Shown: in pieces, positions 42,555 through 54,281 of the stretch
How the letters are laid out: each line of letters begins with the position of its first letter
Position numbering within the stretch: position 1 is the stretch's first letter
Source: Paulinella micropora
Taxonomy: Eukaryota; Cercozoa; Imbricatea; Euglyphida
NCBI GenBank assembly: GCA_009731375.1
Contig: BJOX01000376.1
Location: 338,041-402,040, forward strand
Reading direction: 5' to 3'
DNA: 64,000 nt
The notes under the pieces: generated by a model
What the model saw: only the letters and a program-made list of their open reading frames with translations
Database searches by the model: none
What the model was told of the DNA's origin: nothing
Made by a program: the position numbers and the translations under genes

Positions 42555-42848
42555 GCCGGGCTATAGTCTCTGGCTAGTAAATCTCCTGCCGTGGTAAAAA
42601 AAAAACCTTACGGGTTCCTACGTCTATCTCGGTACAGCTACACAGCCAAGTAGAACGCGCCCCGCGGGGAGTATCGGCGAGTGTGTGTACACGAGACCCG
42701 CTCACCTAGAGAGAGAAAGAAACATCCGACTCGTGCGGTCCCGGTACCCGCCCGGCTCCCCAAACCGGACCACCTCTTCGTTACGCATTCCAGAGCCTGG
42801 ACAGGACTTTTTTTAATAGTGGCGTGCGCCCACCCGAGCCGGCCCTAG

Positions 42849-44877
42849 CTAGCAGGCAGGGCAGGACCGGCCGCTTCTTCCTCTCCGCCCGGCCGGCTTG
42901 GGGGGGTGCTCTGCCCCACGAGGAGGGGGCTGGCACAGCGCCTTGATGGACAGCACGTCGTGGTTCCATTGCCGGACGCTCCGGTCCCACAACAGGCTCC
43001 GTTGCTCGGGATACCTGGCGCCGCGACGGCGCTGGGGCACCCAGATCCCCCCCCGTTCCCGGCAGCGGGACAGGGCCGTGTACACAATCTTGGCCAGGTG
43101 GTAGTTGCGGGGACAGTAAGGAGTGGGCGACAGGACCAGGTACACGCGGTCGAACTCGTTGCCCTGTACGCACATGTCGGTCTGCGCGAAGGCCCAGCTC
43201 AGCCCGTCCTCGCCGTGTTGCCTCTTGGAGTAGAAGAAGGCCAGGCGGGGTCGCGGCGGCCGCTGCTCCCCTGCCGGCGGGTCAGCATTGCCGACCCACA
43301 GCGTGAAGACGCGCCACGCCCAGCAGCAGCGGTGGTCTAAGACCTCGGCACGCGGCCCGCTGGCGGTGGACTGGACAGGCTCCTGTCCAGCTAGCACCAG
43401 GGACGACCCTCGTCTTTCGTAATTGACGTCTTGGATGCGGACGACGTATCCCAGGCAGCGCACCTCTGGGCTCGGCAGGCAGTGAGACGGCAGGAGCTGC
43501 TCAAGCTTTTCCGCCCCGCCCTGGGTGGTCCGGCGCTCGGGCGGAAGCAGCCAGGCGTCGTCTGGCGGGGGGTCGTCTGCCGGACGGCAGCGGCGCCGGT
43601 CGCCCGTGGCGGGCGGACCGCCAGCGTCGTCGGGCGGGCCATCGGTGCCTGCGCGAGCGCGTACTAGCGCCAGCGCGTCCAGGCACGACTTACACAGCAG
43701 GGGGTCGCTGGTCCGGCCCAGCTTGTGGCACTCGAGGCGCACCTTGGCCCCGGGGTACAGTGCATACGCGGGGGGTTGGTGTGAGCTCGGCACACCGGGG
43801 CGGGCTGGCAGCGCCGTGGTTCCAGCTAGGTGCGTGGTTCCAGCTAGCAGCATCGACGCGATGGACGCGCTCCAGCCGGGCGCACGAGCCCGGGAACAGG
43901 TCGCGCAGCAGGCTTTGGACGCAGCCGTACCCCAGGGGTGGCAGCTGGGCCTCGTCGCCCAAGAGGAGCCAGCGTTGGCAGTTCGGGGCCAGCTTGTCCA
44001 GCGCGAACATGAGCTGCAGAAAGAAGGCAGGCGACATGAGTGAGACTTCGTCTACCACGCAAGCGTACTTGTGGCCGGAGCCCCGCTCCCCTCCCTCGTC
44101 CGCTGTTAACGCCGACGACGGGCGTGAGGAGTCTGCCAGGCCGGCCCGCACGCGCAGCCAGGCCTGTGTGCGATGCGCGGGCAACGACAGCGCCGGGGGG
44201 CTGGGGCCTTCCAGGCCTCTCGCCACCCCCGAGGACGGGGGATCCGGCTCCTGCGACTGCCCTGCTAGGCCCCGAGCGGCCGCTACCTGGACCGCGTTGC
44301 GTGTCATGGCCACGAACAGGACGGGTAGGTGGCTCCGGCGTTTGAGACACCCGGCCACCGTCGTCTTGCCCGTGCCGGCCGCCCCGCTCAGCAGACCTGC
44401 CCTAGCGGACGTGACTCTCTCCAGGGCCCGGGCCTGTTCGTCCGACAAGCCCCCGGCGTCGCACACCGGCGCGGCGGGCGAGGCCGGGGCGGGGGCGCCG
44501 CCCGCCGCGGGGGGTGGGCTCTCGGCTGGGCTGTCGGGCGGGGCGTCGGCTGGGCTGTCGGGCGGGGTGTCGGGCGGGGCGTCGTAGACCTGCCGCAGCC
44601 TCTCAATTACGCGTGACTCTTGGCTAAAGAACCAGCGCGGCGCGTAGGTGGCATTGCCTACGCGAACCCAGGGCGAAGCCGCCGATGCTTCCCCCACGGG
44701 GGCCGCGTCCCATAGGCTGGCTACGCACTTCTGCACGTCCTCTCGTCGTTTCTCGTCTAGCTCAAAACGCGCCGACTTGCGATCCCAGGCCAAGAGCCCA
44801 CACCAGGGGCTCCTGGGGAATTGGCGTCGATCGGGCTCTAGGTTGTCTTGCAGCTGGCGAAAGCCCAGGTAGTTCAT
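42849..44877 (-). CDS. SF1 DNA helicase, RecD/Pif1-type
   Basis: ATG at 44877 (MNYLGFRQLQDNLEPDRRQF). After an N-terminal domain and a Pro/Asp spacer with tandem repeats come motif I GAAGTGKTT (about 44370), motif II VVDEVSLM, motif III LLLGDEAQLPP and ARLERVHRV. One frame change lies near 43800, beside a GGGG run and a tandem GTGGTTCCAGCTAG repeat. Then motif V (CVQGNEFDRVYLVLSP) and motif VI (VYTALSRCRERGG) follow. The order and sequences are those of 5'-3' SF1B helicases (RecD2/Pif1 group), also common in large DNA viruses. About 675 codons. It would unwind DNA in replication or repair. Unlike nearby host genes it has no introns. Confidence 0.75.
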
Positions 44878-44913
44878 CCTGCCCTCAGCCGTCCTTTGGA
44901 TATTGGGCTAACA

Positions 44914-45048
44914 CTCCACTAGCCAGCCCCGCCGGCTCCTGTCCACTTCAAAGCACGAATTCTTGCGCACGTGCAGGGTATTGCACAGCCAAAAGTGCAC
45001 CAGCACCAGTCGGCGCTTTCGCTCGCCCAAGGCCTCTGTGTTTAATCA
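44914..45048 (-). CDS. C-terminal remnant of a gene cut at the right junction
   Basis: Minus-strand frame EALGERKRRLVLVHFWLCN and HVRKNSCFEVDRSRRGWL ends at a TAG (44914-44916), 36 bp upstream of the helicase start on the same strand. Upstream it runs into AT-rich DNA, so only about 45 codons remain. Same-strand tight spacing with the helicase gene suggests compact gene packing. Confidence 0.4.
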
Positions 45049-45265
45049 TGATTTGACTAGGTAGCTGGGAATTTGCATTGGTCATATTTGAACAGATCAG
45101 TATATCATTATCAAACTGTTTAGTCAGTATGTGACTAGTTACCTTGGAATTTGTATTAGTCATTTTTGAACAGATTAGTCATTATTGTACTGTTCAGGTG
45201 TGATTTGACTGGTTAGGTAATTGCTGACAATTTATGGATGGGTTTTGCAGCTACAAATTCAATGC
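45049..45265. repeat. Degenerate tandem repeat (about 75-80 bp units)
   Basis: Units share TTTGACTAG(G)TA, GGGAATTTG(C/T)ATT, GTCATATTTGAACAGAT(C/T)AGT and CTGTT(T/C)AG. About two and a half copies begin immediately at the G+C-rich block's right edge. Confidence 0.7.
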
Positions 45266-45499
45266 AGTAGTCAATGTTTTGTAAATAAGTATTGAATACA
45301 TATCTAAAAGTATGTATTATTTTTGACACATTAGTCAATTTTACAAATAGTTTTTAATGATTTTTTGACTAGTACATGATTTTATAATACATGATTTCTG
45401 ACTAATCTGTCAAAAATAAATTATTTGTGAATGCAAAACTGCTGGAAGCTTTTTTAAAAAAGAGGGTTTTAGGCCTTAATTTCGTGTACGTAGTGCACA
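45266..45499. other. AT-rich spacer
   Basis: No gene is seen. Short direct motifs (TTTTTGACTAGTACATGA, TGACTAATCTGTCAAA) resemble the preceding tandem repeat. Confidence 0.4.
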
Positions 45500-45879
45500 T
45501 TCCATGTCGATGATGGTTTGCATGTTGCTAACGAGAAAGAGCACTCAGCCTTAGTTAGGTTCTTTCAGAAAAAGGGTTTGAGATGCAAGGACCTTGGCAT
45601 TGCCCCGTCTTTCAAGAACATTTCTCTCGACCGTTTCGAGAATGGGATCCTAGTCCACCAAAAGGTTTACATTAAAGCCGTTTTGCTAAAGCTAGGATAC
45701 GATAGCGCTATTCCCGCTAAGTCCCCCAACACCTCGGATACGGTCCGTCGCCTCAAGCCCGAACACGCCATTTTGGCGTACGATCTTCGTACCCTTATTG
45801 GTGTTTTGCTCTTTGTCGCTGTCAACACCCAACTCTTGATCGTTGCGCACTGAACATGGCAGCTTTGGATATGGTACCG

Positions 45880-45934
<55 letters not shown>

Positions 45935-46960
45935 NNNNNNNNNNNNNNNNNNNNNNNNNNNNNNNNNNNNNNNNNNNNNNNNNNNNNNNNNNNNNNNNNN
46001 NNNNNNNNNNNNNNNNNNNNNNNNNNNNNNNNNNNNNNNNNNNNNNNNNNNNNNNNNNNNNNNNNNNNNNNNNNNNNNNNNNNNNNNNNNNNNNNNNNNN
46101 NNNNCCCCCCCCCCCCCCCCCCCCCCCCCCGCGCGTATTCGCGAATCGATAAAATCTGTCGGTTTTTGGTGACCCCACGTGGGATTTTCTTCCGAAGAGC
46201 CGATAAGTCTATCACTTCCATGTGGAATTACGCGAAGCAGGGGGAGCGTAAGCAGAAGCCAGTCAGCGGATCGCCAGTTATGGATTTCTTCACGGATATT
46301 GACCCCAGTCACTTGTCTCAACACTCGGTGAAACTCGGTGAGGCAGAGATCCCTAAGGAAGTCCGCCAGAAGACTCCAGTTTTTGGCTACTGTGATTCCG
46401 ATTTCGCTTCTAGGCAGGAGGATAGGAGGTCCCGTAGTGGTTTCATCTTTTTCTTCCATTTGACTCTGATTTCAGTTTTCTCAAAGTTGCAATCCGTAGT
46501 AGCTAACTCGACCGTGGAAGCCGAGATTATAGCTGCCAACGAGGCAGTTAGGGAGGCTGAGGCCATTCGAAGGGTGCTAGAGGACATGGGTTATTCGCGG
46601 GCACCATCCCGATCCTCGAGGATAACTCAGGAGCTATCTCATTGTCGGCTCGCGGCTTAGGTGAAAACCGTACTAAGCACATTGCAGTGCGTTTTCATTA
46701 CTTAGTCGACAGGTGCCGTGCAAAGTCCGTGCAGTTGTACAAAATTGCGTCAAAGAAGAAAAGCAGATTACCTGACTAAATCTCTTCCACTTCCACAATT
46801 CTCGCCAATCTCCGGGCATGTCGCGGTAGAAATGCCGATTGAATATATATATCGCTTCGCCTTGTTATATTATGCATTCCGCACCATGCGTTATATGACA
46901 TTATTGTTTGCTTTATTAGCATTGTTTGTGTATATTGCTTTCGTCTCCTGTAATGTCTAA
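45500..46960 (+). pseudogene. Copia II remnant: RT C-terminus and RNase H, with assembly gap
   Basis: Opens FHVDDGLHVANEKEHSALV, with the RT catalytic Asp pair and the downstream connection region to about 45840. A poly-C tract and a 170-N gap (45935-46104) follow. RNase H then resumes: VFGYCDSDFASRQEDRRS, SGFIFF, VVANSTVEAEIIAANEAVRE, then after a shift EDNSGAISLSARG and RTKHIAV-type sequence. The last frame (46718-46960) ends in a hydrophobic stretch. The 5' half of the element is absent. It is a different copia family member from element I. Confidence 0.75.
45882..46131. repeat. Poly-C tract interrupted by 170-N gap
   Basis: C runs on both sides of the Ns (45935-46104) lie inside the copia II pol fragment. 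Confidence 0.95.
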
Positions 46961-48391
46961 ATATTTATCAACTAAACTCACTTTTGGTACATAAAACTCC
47001 GAAAGCGAGGGGGAGAGAGACACTGCTGTTATTGCGACATTAGAAGTTTATACATGTTACATAGATTATATCGCATATATCGATGATCTACTTTGCTATA
47101 TAGACTTAATCGAAGTTAATGTCATGATAATAGTTAATCGCAATAGTTAAGATCAGACATATAGATCGTAAACTAAGTAGAGTAATGAGGCCACCAGGGA
47201 GCTAAGTACTATGGTTATAGTTTTGTTAGTGCAACTAAATGGTACTAGACATAGTTGTCGATATGATCGGATCGCTCATATTTCTCGGTATATGCTTGTA
47301 TCCTATGACAACCGTCAGATGTAATAGATAATTAATGTTAAAAGGCAACCCTTAATGTTATTATCTTCATGTTGATGTTTTCTGATGTAATGTTGGTAAT
47401 GTTGCGCGTCTAAACAGAATTATTTCATGATGATGTTGTCATATGTTGTTTCTTATGGTTACATGTTTATCTATATGCTATGGCTATATACATCTTACCA
47501 GCAGGTGCTTCAGGCAGCGGAACCGGCATGTTCATAACTGCGTTAAAGGCTGTGAAGGCCCAGCATGTTTGTTTTGCTGCTATGTAGCGATATCTTTACC
47601 TGTAATGTATATTGTATATAAGTCATATTTGTTCGGTCATACATTACGTAATTATACCTGTTTTTATTCTATTATCGTATGTGCATCATAAGTATGTGCG
47701 TTTATTATCATTTCTGTGAGTGTCTTATTGCATGAGGTTGCATTGGTGTGTGCAGACGGGTATATGCGGGTTTGCGGATTTCACGCAAAATTTGCGTTCA
47801 TTTTTATGTTTTATGTTTTGTCAATCTTGCAGGGATCCAGACAATGCGTTCCTGACAATGCTAATCGGGTTGACATTTCCCCGACCATTTAGTTATATAA
47901 ATCATGTATGATGGTTATATCTTATATGTTTATGGTCATTTAGTGCATATTTTCCAATTTCTATCAATCTGGGATCAACTCATATTTGCATATGATAGTA
48001 TCATAATATGATATTTCATTCAAGTTAGAGTCTCCCCTTGAAGTAAGTTAGGACTAATAAGTCCCTGGGAAGGCAGTATAACGGTAGCTAGATTAAGGAA
48101 TAGCACTGAGGGGTGCGAGAGCTCTACTACCGACGTCACACTGCTATTACAGGACTATAGTGCGTGAGTCACACGTACTAACGCTATGGGCCGGGACATA
48201 GCTCTGGATGGGACATCCCTGTTAGCAGAGCCGATGTGTCTACTTCTACGAGAGAGTGAGGGAGTGGATAGTCGATAGGTGTAATATTAATTTAACTTCC
48301 ATCATTTTTATGCTAATACATATTTCCACAGGCTTAAGGATTATCTTTAATTATGTCACAGTTTGTAGTAATCTAAAGTAATCAGGGGGAG
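46961..48391 (+). other. Long 3' non-coding region of copia II
   Basis: AT-rich with no credible gene. A purine tract occurs near its start (GAGGGGGAGAGA, about 47007-47018), and another, CAGGGGGAG (48383-48391), lies directly before the LTR. Length and layout mirror the 25812-27297 region of copia I. Confidence 0.6.
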
Positions 48392-48680
48392 TGTTAGGCT
48401 ATAGATTGGTAACTAATATATCCATGTATTTAATAGGGTTATGCGGTTAGATCCCGTATCAGAATAACTAATGCCAATCCACCTTTGTGGACCGAGTGGG
48501 TATATCTGCCCTCACAAAGTGGGTCCAGTTATTGTTCTGTTATTAATACCTACCAATCGTTTTAGTCATCCGTTACTGTTAGACAAAGTATAATCATTAA
48601 AGTCATTCTTCGGTACTTCGTATGTCGTTGTCACCTACTTGAAGAGTTGTAATACAAACTCACACAATAAATGTCAAATT
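48392..48680 (+). repeat. Putative 3' LTR of copia II
   Basis: Begins TGTTAGGC right after the purine tract, as copia LTRs do. An inner imperfect palindrome (CCACCTTTGTGG / CACAAAGTGGG) is present. The 3' edge is inferred near ACTCACACAATA; no 5' copy is available to confirm it. Confidence 0.5.
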
Positions 48681-49470
48681 CTCCCATGAATAAACCATGC
48701 CGCAACTTCGAATCTGTGAATCAAGTTTTTTTTCCCATGCCAGAGATGTCACGCTCTAAAAATTTCCGAGCTACGAGGAAAATTTTCCATACCCGTAAAC
48801 TATGTTTTTATCAGTAGTACTAGTAGCGACTCCATCAAGTTGTTACAGTGACTCAATATTTAATAATATAACGCCTATCTACGATCTAACGACACGAAGA
48901 ATGACAGTAGGCTCTGAGGAATCGTGTAGAAGAGACTCCGTACTCTCCAAGCCAAGGATAACAGACAGACCGGAACATCGAGTAATCAGTGCCATTATAT
49001 ACCGGGTGGGCCGGCATAAACCAACCTCACCAAATTGGTCACGGTTCAATGATATATGCTCACCAGAAATGAACACACGAAACGTTTTGATGTGTAAAAC
49101 AAGGTTCGGAAATGATGCAAAGCTGTGTTGCAAGCTGGTGCCACCAGTACCAGTCGGACCAAATACTAAAGTTGAATGCATTAATACTGAACTAATAATA
49201 CTAGTAACAGTAACAACTTTCAAATACTACTAACGGATACTATGATTAACTAATAATGAACATAACTGAGGGGAAAGGGTCTAATTAATGTACGTTGTTC
49301 ACATCATTTACAATATCATAAGTTCCTACAAGTGGCACGTATTCAGAATTATATATTAAATATTAATTCAAGTGCCCCGTTTGCGTAACTGAAAAAAANN
49401 NNNNNNNNNNNNNNNNNNNNNNNNNNNNNNNNNNNNNNNNNNNNNNNNNNNNNNNNNNNNNNNNNNNNNN

Positions 49471-49515
<45 letters not shown>

Positions 49516-50206
49516 TTGACTCATGATTCCGTTAGAAGTCTTCGCACACGATCGATACTGTGGTAAAAGCCGCTGAAGACTAGCAAAACTGGACAGTGCA
49601 GACACAGCCAAACTGCGCAATTATTACAGTAACTGATACACAATAGGTTTGGTCCTGGCAGTATTACTAAATGTTCCGTTACTCTCAATGACTCGAACTA
49701 TTGAAGAATTACACTAAAAATACTGTGACTCAATGTTACTCAACCTTCCAACGAACAGTTGTCACACAACGCGGATGGTACTGGCGGAGGCTTAGCATAG
49801 TACTGACGAAACTGGCAAGACTCTTCCGGTGTCTAATCTCTTTAAATTCACTCAGACCAAAAACTTTAAGTCGCGCCATTGTCCCGGCGCCGTCTGTTCC
49901 CGTTTTGAATTTGATTATTAATATTATGTTTGGGTACACTATTAATAATAGTGGGAAAAGGTAGAGAGCGCCGACCGGCTTCGGGACCGAGCCGCTCGCG
50001 GTCCGAGTCAGAATAATAATTGTACAAATTTGAAAATGTACACAAGTCAAGGCACAACTTAAGGGAATCGTGTGGAGGCTAGGCTTGGACATCCACAGAT
50101 GAAAAACTGATGACTACCAGTGTAATGTATGCTGATAAATTCTGAGGATGAAAGAGTTCTGTTTGTCAAAAGCAAGTCTGCCGATTGGGCAGCCCGAGCC
50201 GATGGG
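48681..50206. other. AT-rich intergenic region with poly-A tract and 72-N gap
   Basis: No supported gene. A 143-codon frame at 48802-49233 lacks recognisable features. The gap is at 49399-49470 inside a poly-A run. Small palindromes such as ACACTATTAATAATAGTG (about 49936) are present. Confidence 0.5.
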
Positions 50207-51163
50207 CTACTGCTGGAGAACGAAGGCGACATCAACCATGTCCGCCAGCACACCCGCTGCAGTAACAGCTGCACCTGCACCCGCGCCCTACGATGACATC
50301 ACCGACAGTGGTAGCTCTGAAAGAGAAAAGGACTAAGCACCTGCAGCACCAAAGGCTCCGGGCTGAAGATTCGCGTGTGAAACTCTACCATGTTCTGTGT
50401 GCCTTGCAGTCGGCCCAGCGGTGACTCCTTGGGCAAGGCACGCAGACCTACTGAGCACTTTCCATCCTCTAGTGTGGCCACGTATCGCAGCACCTGCACA
50501 ATCATGTTTGGCACAGCTTCAACAAAGGGACCAGCCGTGGGAAACCTGATCTTGTTTTTTGGCTTGGTCAACACGGAGTGCGTACTGGGCATCCAGCTCG
50601 TGAAGCCGCGCCAGGAATTGGGGCACACTTAAACTTGCAAACTCGTCGGGGAACAAGGCCTCAACCTGACGGCAGTGGAACAAAGAAAACGCGGAGGCAG
50701 TATGGGACTCTGAACGGAAGTGGAACAAGAACACGCGCAGGAAGGCTGCATATTTCACGGCATATCACCTGCACGTCGGCCAGTTCCAGTCGCCAGCCAA
50801 GAGTGCGCGCGATGATGAGAGCCTTGCGTGCCACGTCGACCCCGCCCAGGTCGTCGCGCGGGTCGGGCTCCGTGTAGCCCAGTGTGCCCGCCTTCTCCAC
50901 CAACGCGCTGAAGGGCTTCTGCCCTGCGCCACATGCGAGCCCGCGTGATGTTGTAACACCAAGACAAAGAGCCGGCGCCGGAAGAGCAAAGACAAGCAAC
51001 GCAGGAACAAAATGCAGCGAAAGCATAACAGGAGAAAGCAAAAAAAAAAAAAAAAAAAGGATAATGACCCGAGAAAAGTCTATTACCGCCTCCCCCGAAA
51101 AGAATTGAGAAAAAAGAGACGAAAAGACAAAGTCGAAAGAGAGGGAGAGATCGAAAGTGAAAC

Positions 51164-51195
<32 letters not shown>

Positions 51196-52255
51196 GTGGG
51201 TGGGTGGGCGGGTGGGTGTGGGTGTGGGTGTGGGTGGGTGGGTGGGTGGGTATGTATCTGGATGACGTTGTGCCTCTTGTCGCCCCTTTTTTTACATCGG
51301 ATGCATTGTGTATCTTAGATGCGTTTGTAGGGGTGTGGATCTGTGCGTCCAGTTTTGTCTCTAGGACTGCTTGCCATCCCTCTACATGATGCGTGCGCAT
51401 AGATACGTGCTTTTTTTTCTTCCTGCGTGTTCTCTGCCTACTCTTCCTCCTTTCTTTCTTTCTTTCTTGCCCGTTTATCCCCAGGGCAGGCAGTGACCGT
51501 TCTCCAGTCCGGCCATTATGAAGCCCAGCGTGCCCGAGAAGCTTCCCTGCACTTTGTGGATGGTGTCGCAGGAGAAGCGCAGACGGGACAAAACGGCCAC
51601 CATGGGCGTGCCGGCCCCGACCTACCACAGCAGTGGACAGCTAGCACAACTCATCTAGCTTGGCCACAGCGCCAGCACAAGCAAACCAACCGTTGATTCG
51701 TAGCGAAGCCTGCGATAGGTTGCCGGTGAGGTCAGCCTGAACAAAGCAGATGTTGAGCCACGAAGAAAGCGGGCCTTGTGCAGTGTGTGTGTGGAAGGGG
51801 GAGGTCACCTGGCGAACACCTCTTGTTGACAAGTGAGCGGTTTCTTGTTGGCCAGCACGACGGCAGCGCCGGCCGTGGCCGCGCGCACCAGCAACGCGCT
51901 GGTGGCCTCCGTGCACGAGCAGTCCACCAGCAGCCAGCCAGGCCCAGGCCGTGCCGCCTCTATCTCTGCCCACAGTTTGGTCTCGCTGCTCCGCGGCGAA
52001 AACACCAGACCCTTTACCGCACTGAGACTCTGTCCTGACTTCTTCGAAGCAAGCACTGCTTCGATCTGAGAGCTATTGAGGGCAGTCCAATCTTTGCAGA
52101 CGCAGTAGCCCGAGCTGTCGGCCACCAGGCACAAGTCCAAGCGCAGGCCGTAATGCTCTTCCTGGCAACACGCAGCACGCACGAGCACAACCACCACAAA
52201 CAGTTCTGATGTATTGCTTCGCGTACGACTTTCACTAGAGAAAAANNNNNNNNNN

Positions 52256-52303
<48 letters not shown>

Positions 52304-52649
52304 TTGATATTGGTTGTGGGCTGGTCAGGATGAACGAGAAAAAAAAAAAAAAAAAAAAAAATCTTTGATATTGGTTGTGGGCTGGTCAGGATGAACGAGA
52401 ACAAAAATGACATAAAACAGTCAACAAAAGGAGCTGTGACAAGCAAATGCAGCTTGCCAGAAGCATGCGCATTATTGTAAGATGGGCAAATGAAGTGTGG
52501 AAGAAGGAGGCGATGTCAACCATGGTGTCCCGGGACGCCCTCAGCTGCGCCATCAGTTCGCGGCCCACTGCTCCCAAGCCCAGCAGCGCCACGCTCAAGG
52601 CAAAAGGACCCTCTGCAGTGTCCGTCCTTGCTTTCTTTCTGGCCGACAT
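50207..52649 (-). CDS. hom: Homoserine dehydrogenase (monofunctional), 8 exons
   Basis: NAD(P)-dependent interconversion of aspartate semialdehyde and homoserine, on the route to Thr, Met and Ile. Exons: 52649-52521, 52161-51809, 51736-51691, 51621-51498, 50923-50769, 50665-50546, 50493-50341 and 50287-50207. All introns are GT-AG, phases agree, and they join to 386 codons plus stop. ATG at 52649 precedes the Rossmann motif GLGAVG (residues 24-29). ANKKPLT lies at about 147-153, YESTVGAGTP at about 173, SFSGTLGF at about 203 and the family signature [19 protein letters not shown] at about 233-251. Asp247 and Lys251 match the Asp/Lys catalytic pair known from the yeast enzyme. The C-terminus [18 protein letters not shown] is complete. 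Not fused to aspartokinase. The gene looks intact and functional. Confidence 0.92.
51025..51260. repeat. Poly-A and GT/GGGT microsatellites in intron 4 of the homoserine dehydrogenase gene
   Basis: A 16-18-bp A run (about 51040) and a GTGTGTGGGTGGGTG array (about 51165-51250) lie within the 573-bp intron. Confidence 0.9.
52256..52405. repeat. Tandem poly-A-linked repeat in intron 1 of the homoserine dehydrogenase gene
   Basis: A(n) plus TTTGATATTGGTTGTGGGCT and GGTCAGGATGAACGAGAA is present twice (about 52303-52340 and 52362-52400). A 10-N gap (52246-52255) lies just before. The gap probably hides more copies. Confidence 0.85.
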
Positions 52650-53094
52650 TGAAGGGGCACACCGGCACAGCAAGGGCGATCCTGCGCGGCCGAGAGCACG
52701 CCAAGGCTGCATGAGAAGTGTGAGGAGTGGACACGACAGAGAGAAGAAGAAGAAAGTCACACTTGCTGGACCAGAGCAACATGAAATATGCGGTCTGCAT
52801 CACTCTGGAGAAAATCGTGCACTGAGGGCCGGCGCACAGCAACCAGTGTGACAGAAATACCTCAAATAGAACTTGCGCTAAGACGTTAAAAAGTATTAAG
52901 ACATGATAAATAGGAATAAAGAACCTGTGCGTATCTGTATGTAACGTATGATGTATTGTGTTTTACATAAATAAGCAGGTGGGGCATCGTGTATGTACAT
53001 AACAGCAAATGTAAGAAAAAACGCAATAACGCCATCTATCTACTGTCATTCTGCCGTCTGTACCTGTTATCCATTACCTATCCGTTACCCGCCT
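52650..53094. other. 5' flank of homoserine dehydrogenase, no other gene
   Basis: It would contain the homoserine dehydrogenase promoter, but no clear core element is recognisable. No coding frame is supported. Confidence 0.4.
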
Positions 53095-53202
53095 AGCTAT
53101 CCATCCATCCATCCATCCATCCATCCATCCATCCATCTACCTACCTACCTACCTACCTATGTATCCATCTATCTATCCATCCATCTATCCATCCATCTAT
53201 CC

Positions 53203-53297
<95 letters not shown>

Positions 53298-53432
53298 CAC
53301 ACCCACACCCACACCCACACCCACATCCACATCCACATCCACATCCACATCCCTATCCCTATCCATATCCCTATCCATATCCCTATCCATATCCATATCC
53401 ATATCCATCCCATCCCATCCATCCATCCATCC

Positions 53433-53495
<63 letters not shown>

Positions 53496-53497
53496 AA

Positions 53498-53529
<32 letters not shown>

Positions 53530-53551
53530 TACATATATATAGATAGAGATG

Positions 53552-53594
<43 letters not shown>

Positions 53595-53634
53595 GGCCAT
53601 CTAGATAGATAGATAGACAGATAGACAGATAGAC

Positions 53635-53670
<36 letters not shown>
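53095..53670. repeat. (ATCC/ATCT/ATAG)n tetranucleotide array
   Basis: CCAT, CTAT, CCACAC, CCATAT, AATC and TAGA blocks follow each other. The right part (GATA on this strand) is inverted relative to the left part (CTAT), so the array can form a very large foldback. Confidence 0.95.
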
Positions 53671-53673
<3 letters not shown>

Positions 53674-53829
53674 GGGGTCCGTGGATTACCCAGGCTTATT
53701 TGGGTGGTGTACACCTAGTCGGGTCCCTTGTAAATTCAAGTGGATGTGGTTGAAAAACCTTCGTTGGGAGCAAAAACAAAAAAAAAAAAACAAAAAAAAA
53801 AACAGCAACAGTCCAAGAAAGGAAACATT
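53671..53829. other. Short complex spacer
   Basis: No gene is seen; contains an A-rich run at 53775-53800. Confidence 0.5.
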
Positions 53830-54167
53830 GCATGCATGATCTATATATGTATGTATTTATGTATGTATGTATGATGTATGTATGTATTGTATGTATTGTA
53901 TGCATTCATATATGTTTTATGTGTCGTAAAAGAGAGAAGAAAAAGAAATTGCTAAGAGTGAATTTAGAAGCAAGAAGAAAGGGAGTAAAGGAAAAGAAAC
54001 CATATGCACGAATATAGTGAAATGCGAGAAGAGAAGAAAGAGATTTAAGCGGGAAAAAATGATGCATGTATGTATGCATGCTGTAATTTTATGTCATATA
54101 CTATGTATGCATGCATGCATGTACGCATGTATGTATGTATGTATGTCTGTATGTCTGTATGTATATG

Positions 54168-54198
<31 letters not shown>

Positions 54199-54249
54199 AT
54201 GTATGTATGTATATGTATGTATGGTATGTATGTATGGTATGCATGTATG

Positions 54250-54281
<32 letters not shown>

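Larger units (their letters stand above)
31083..45048. other. G+C-rich, densely coding, apparently intronless block
   Basis: Composition changes abruptly from AT-rich to strongly G+C-rich at about 31085 and back at about 45045. Inside are seven or eight long genes on both strands with short spacers and no convincing introns, unlike the flanking host genes (8-16 exons). Genes are cut at the left junction (PLV side) and at the right junction (C-terminal remnant at 44914-45045). Contents are a HYR-repeat glycoprotein, a protein kinase, an SF1 helicase and unknown nuclear-type proteins. Possible origins: endogenised large DNA virus, a G+C-rich host segment, or a mis-joined contig. Confidence 0.6.

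Noticed and set aside
46801-46960. Envelope-like hydrophobic C-terminus in copia II
   Set aside because: One hydrophobic stretch in a decayed element; no signal, glycosylation or fusion features.
48802-49233. 143-codon frame in AT-rich DNA after copia II
   Set aside because: No motif, homology or codon pattern; an antisense frame of similar length overlaps it.
53095-53670. Possible CRISPR array
   Set aside because: Short tandem units without unique spacers; a eukaryotic microsatellite.
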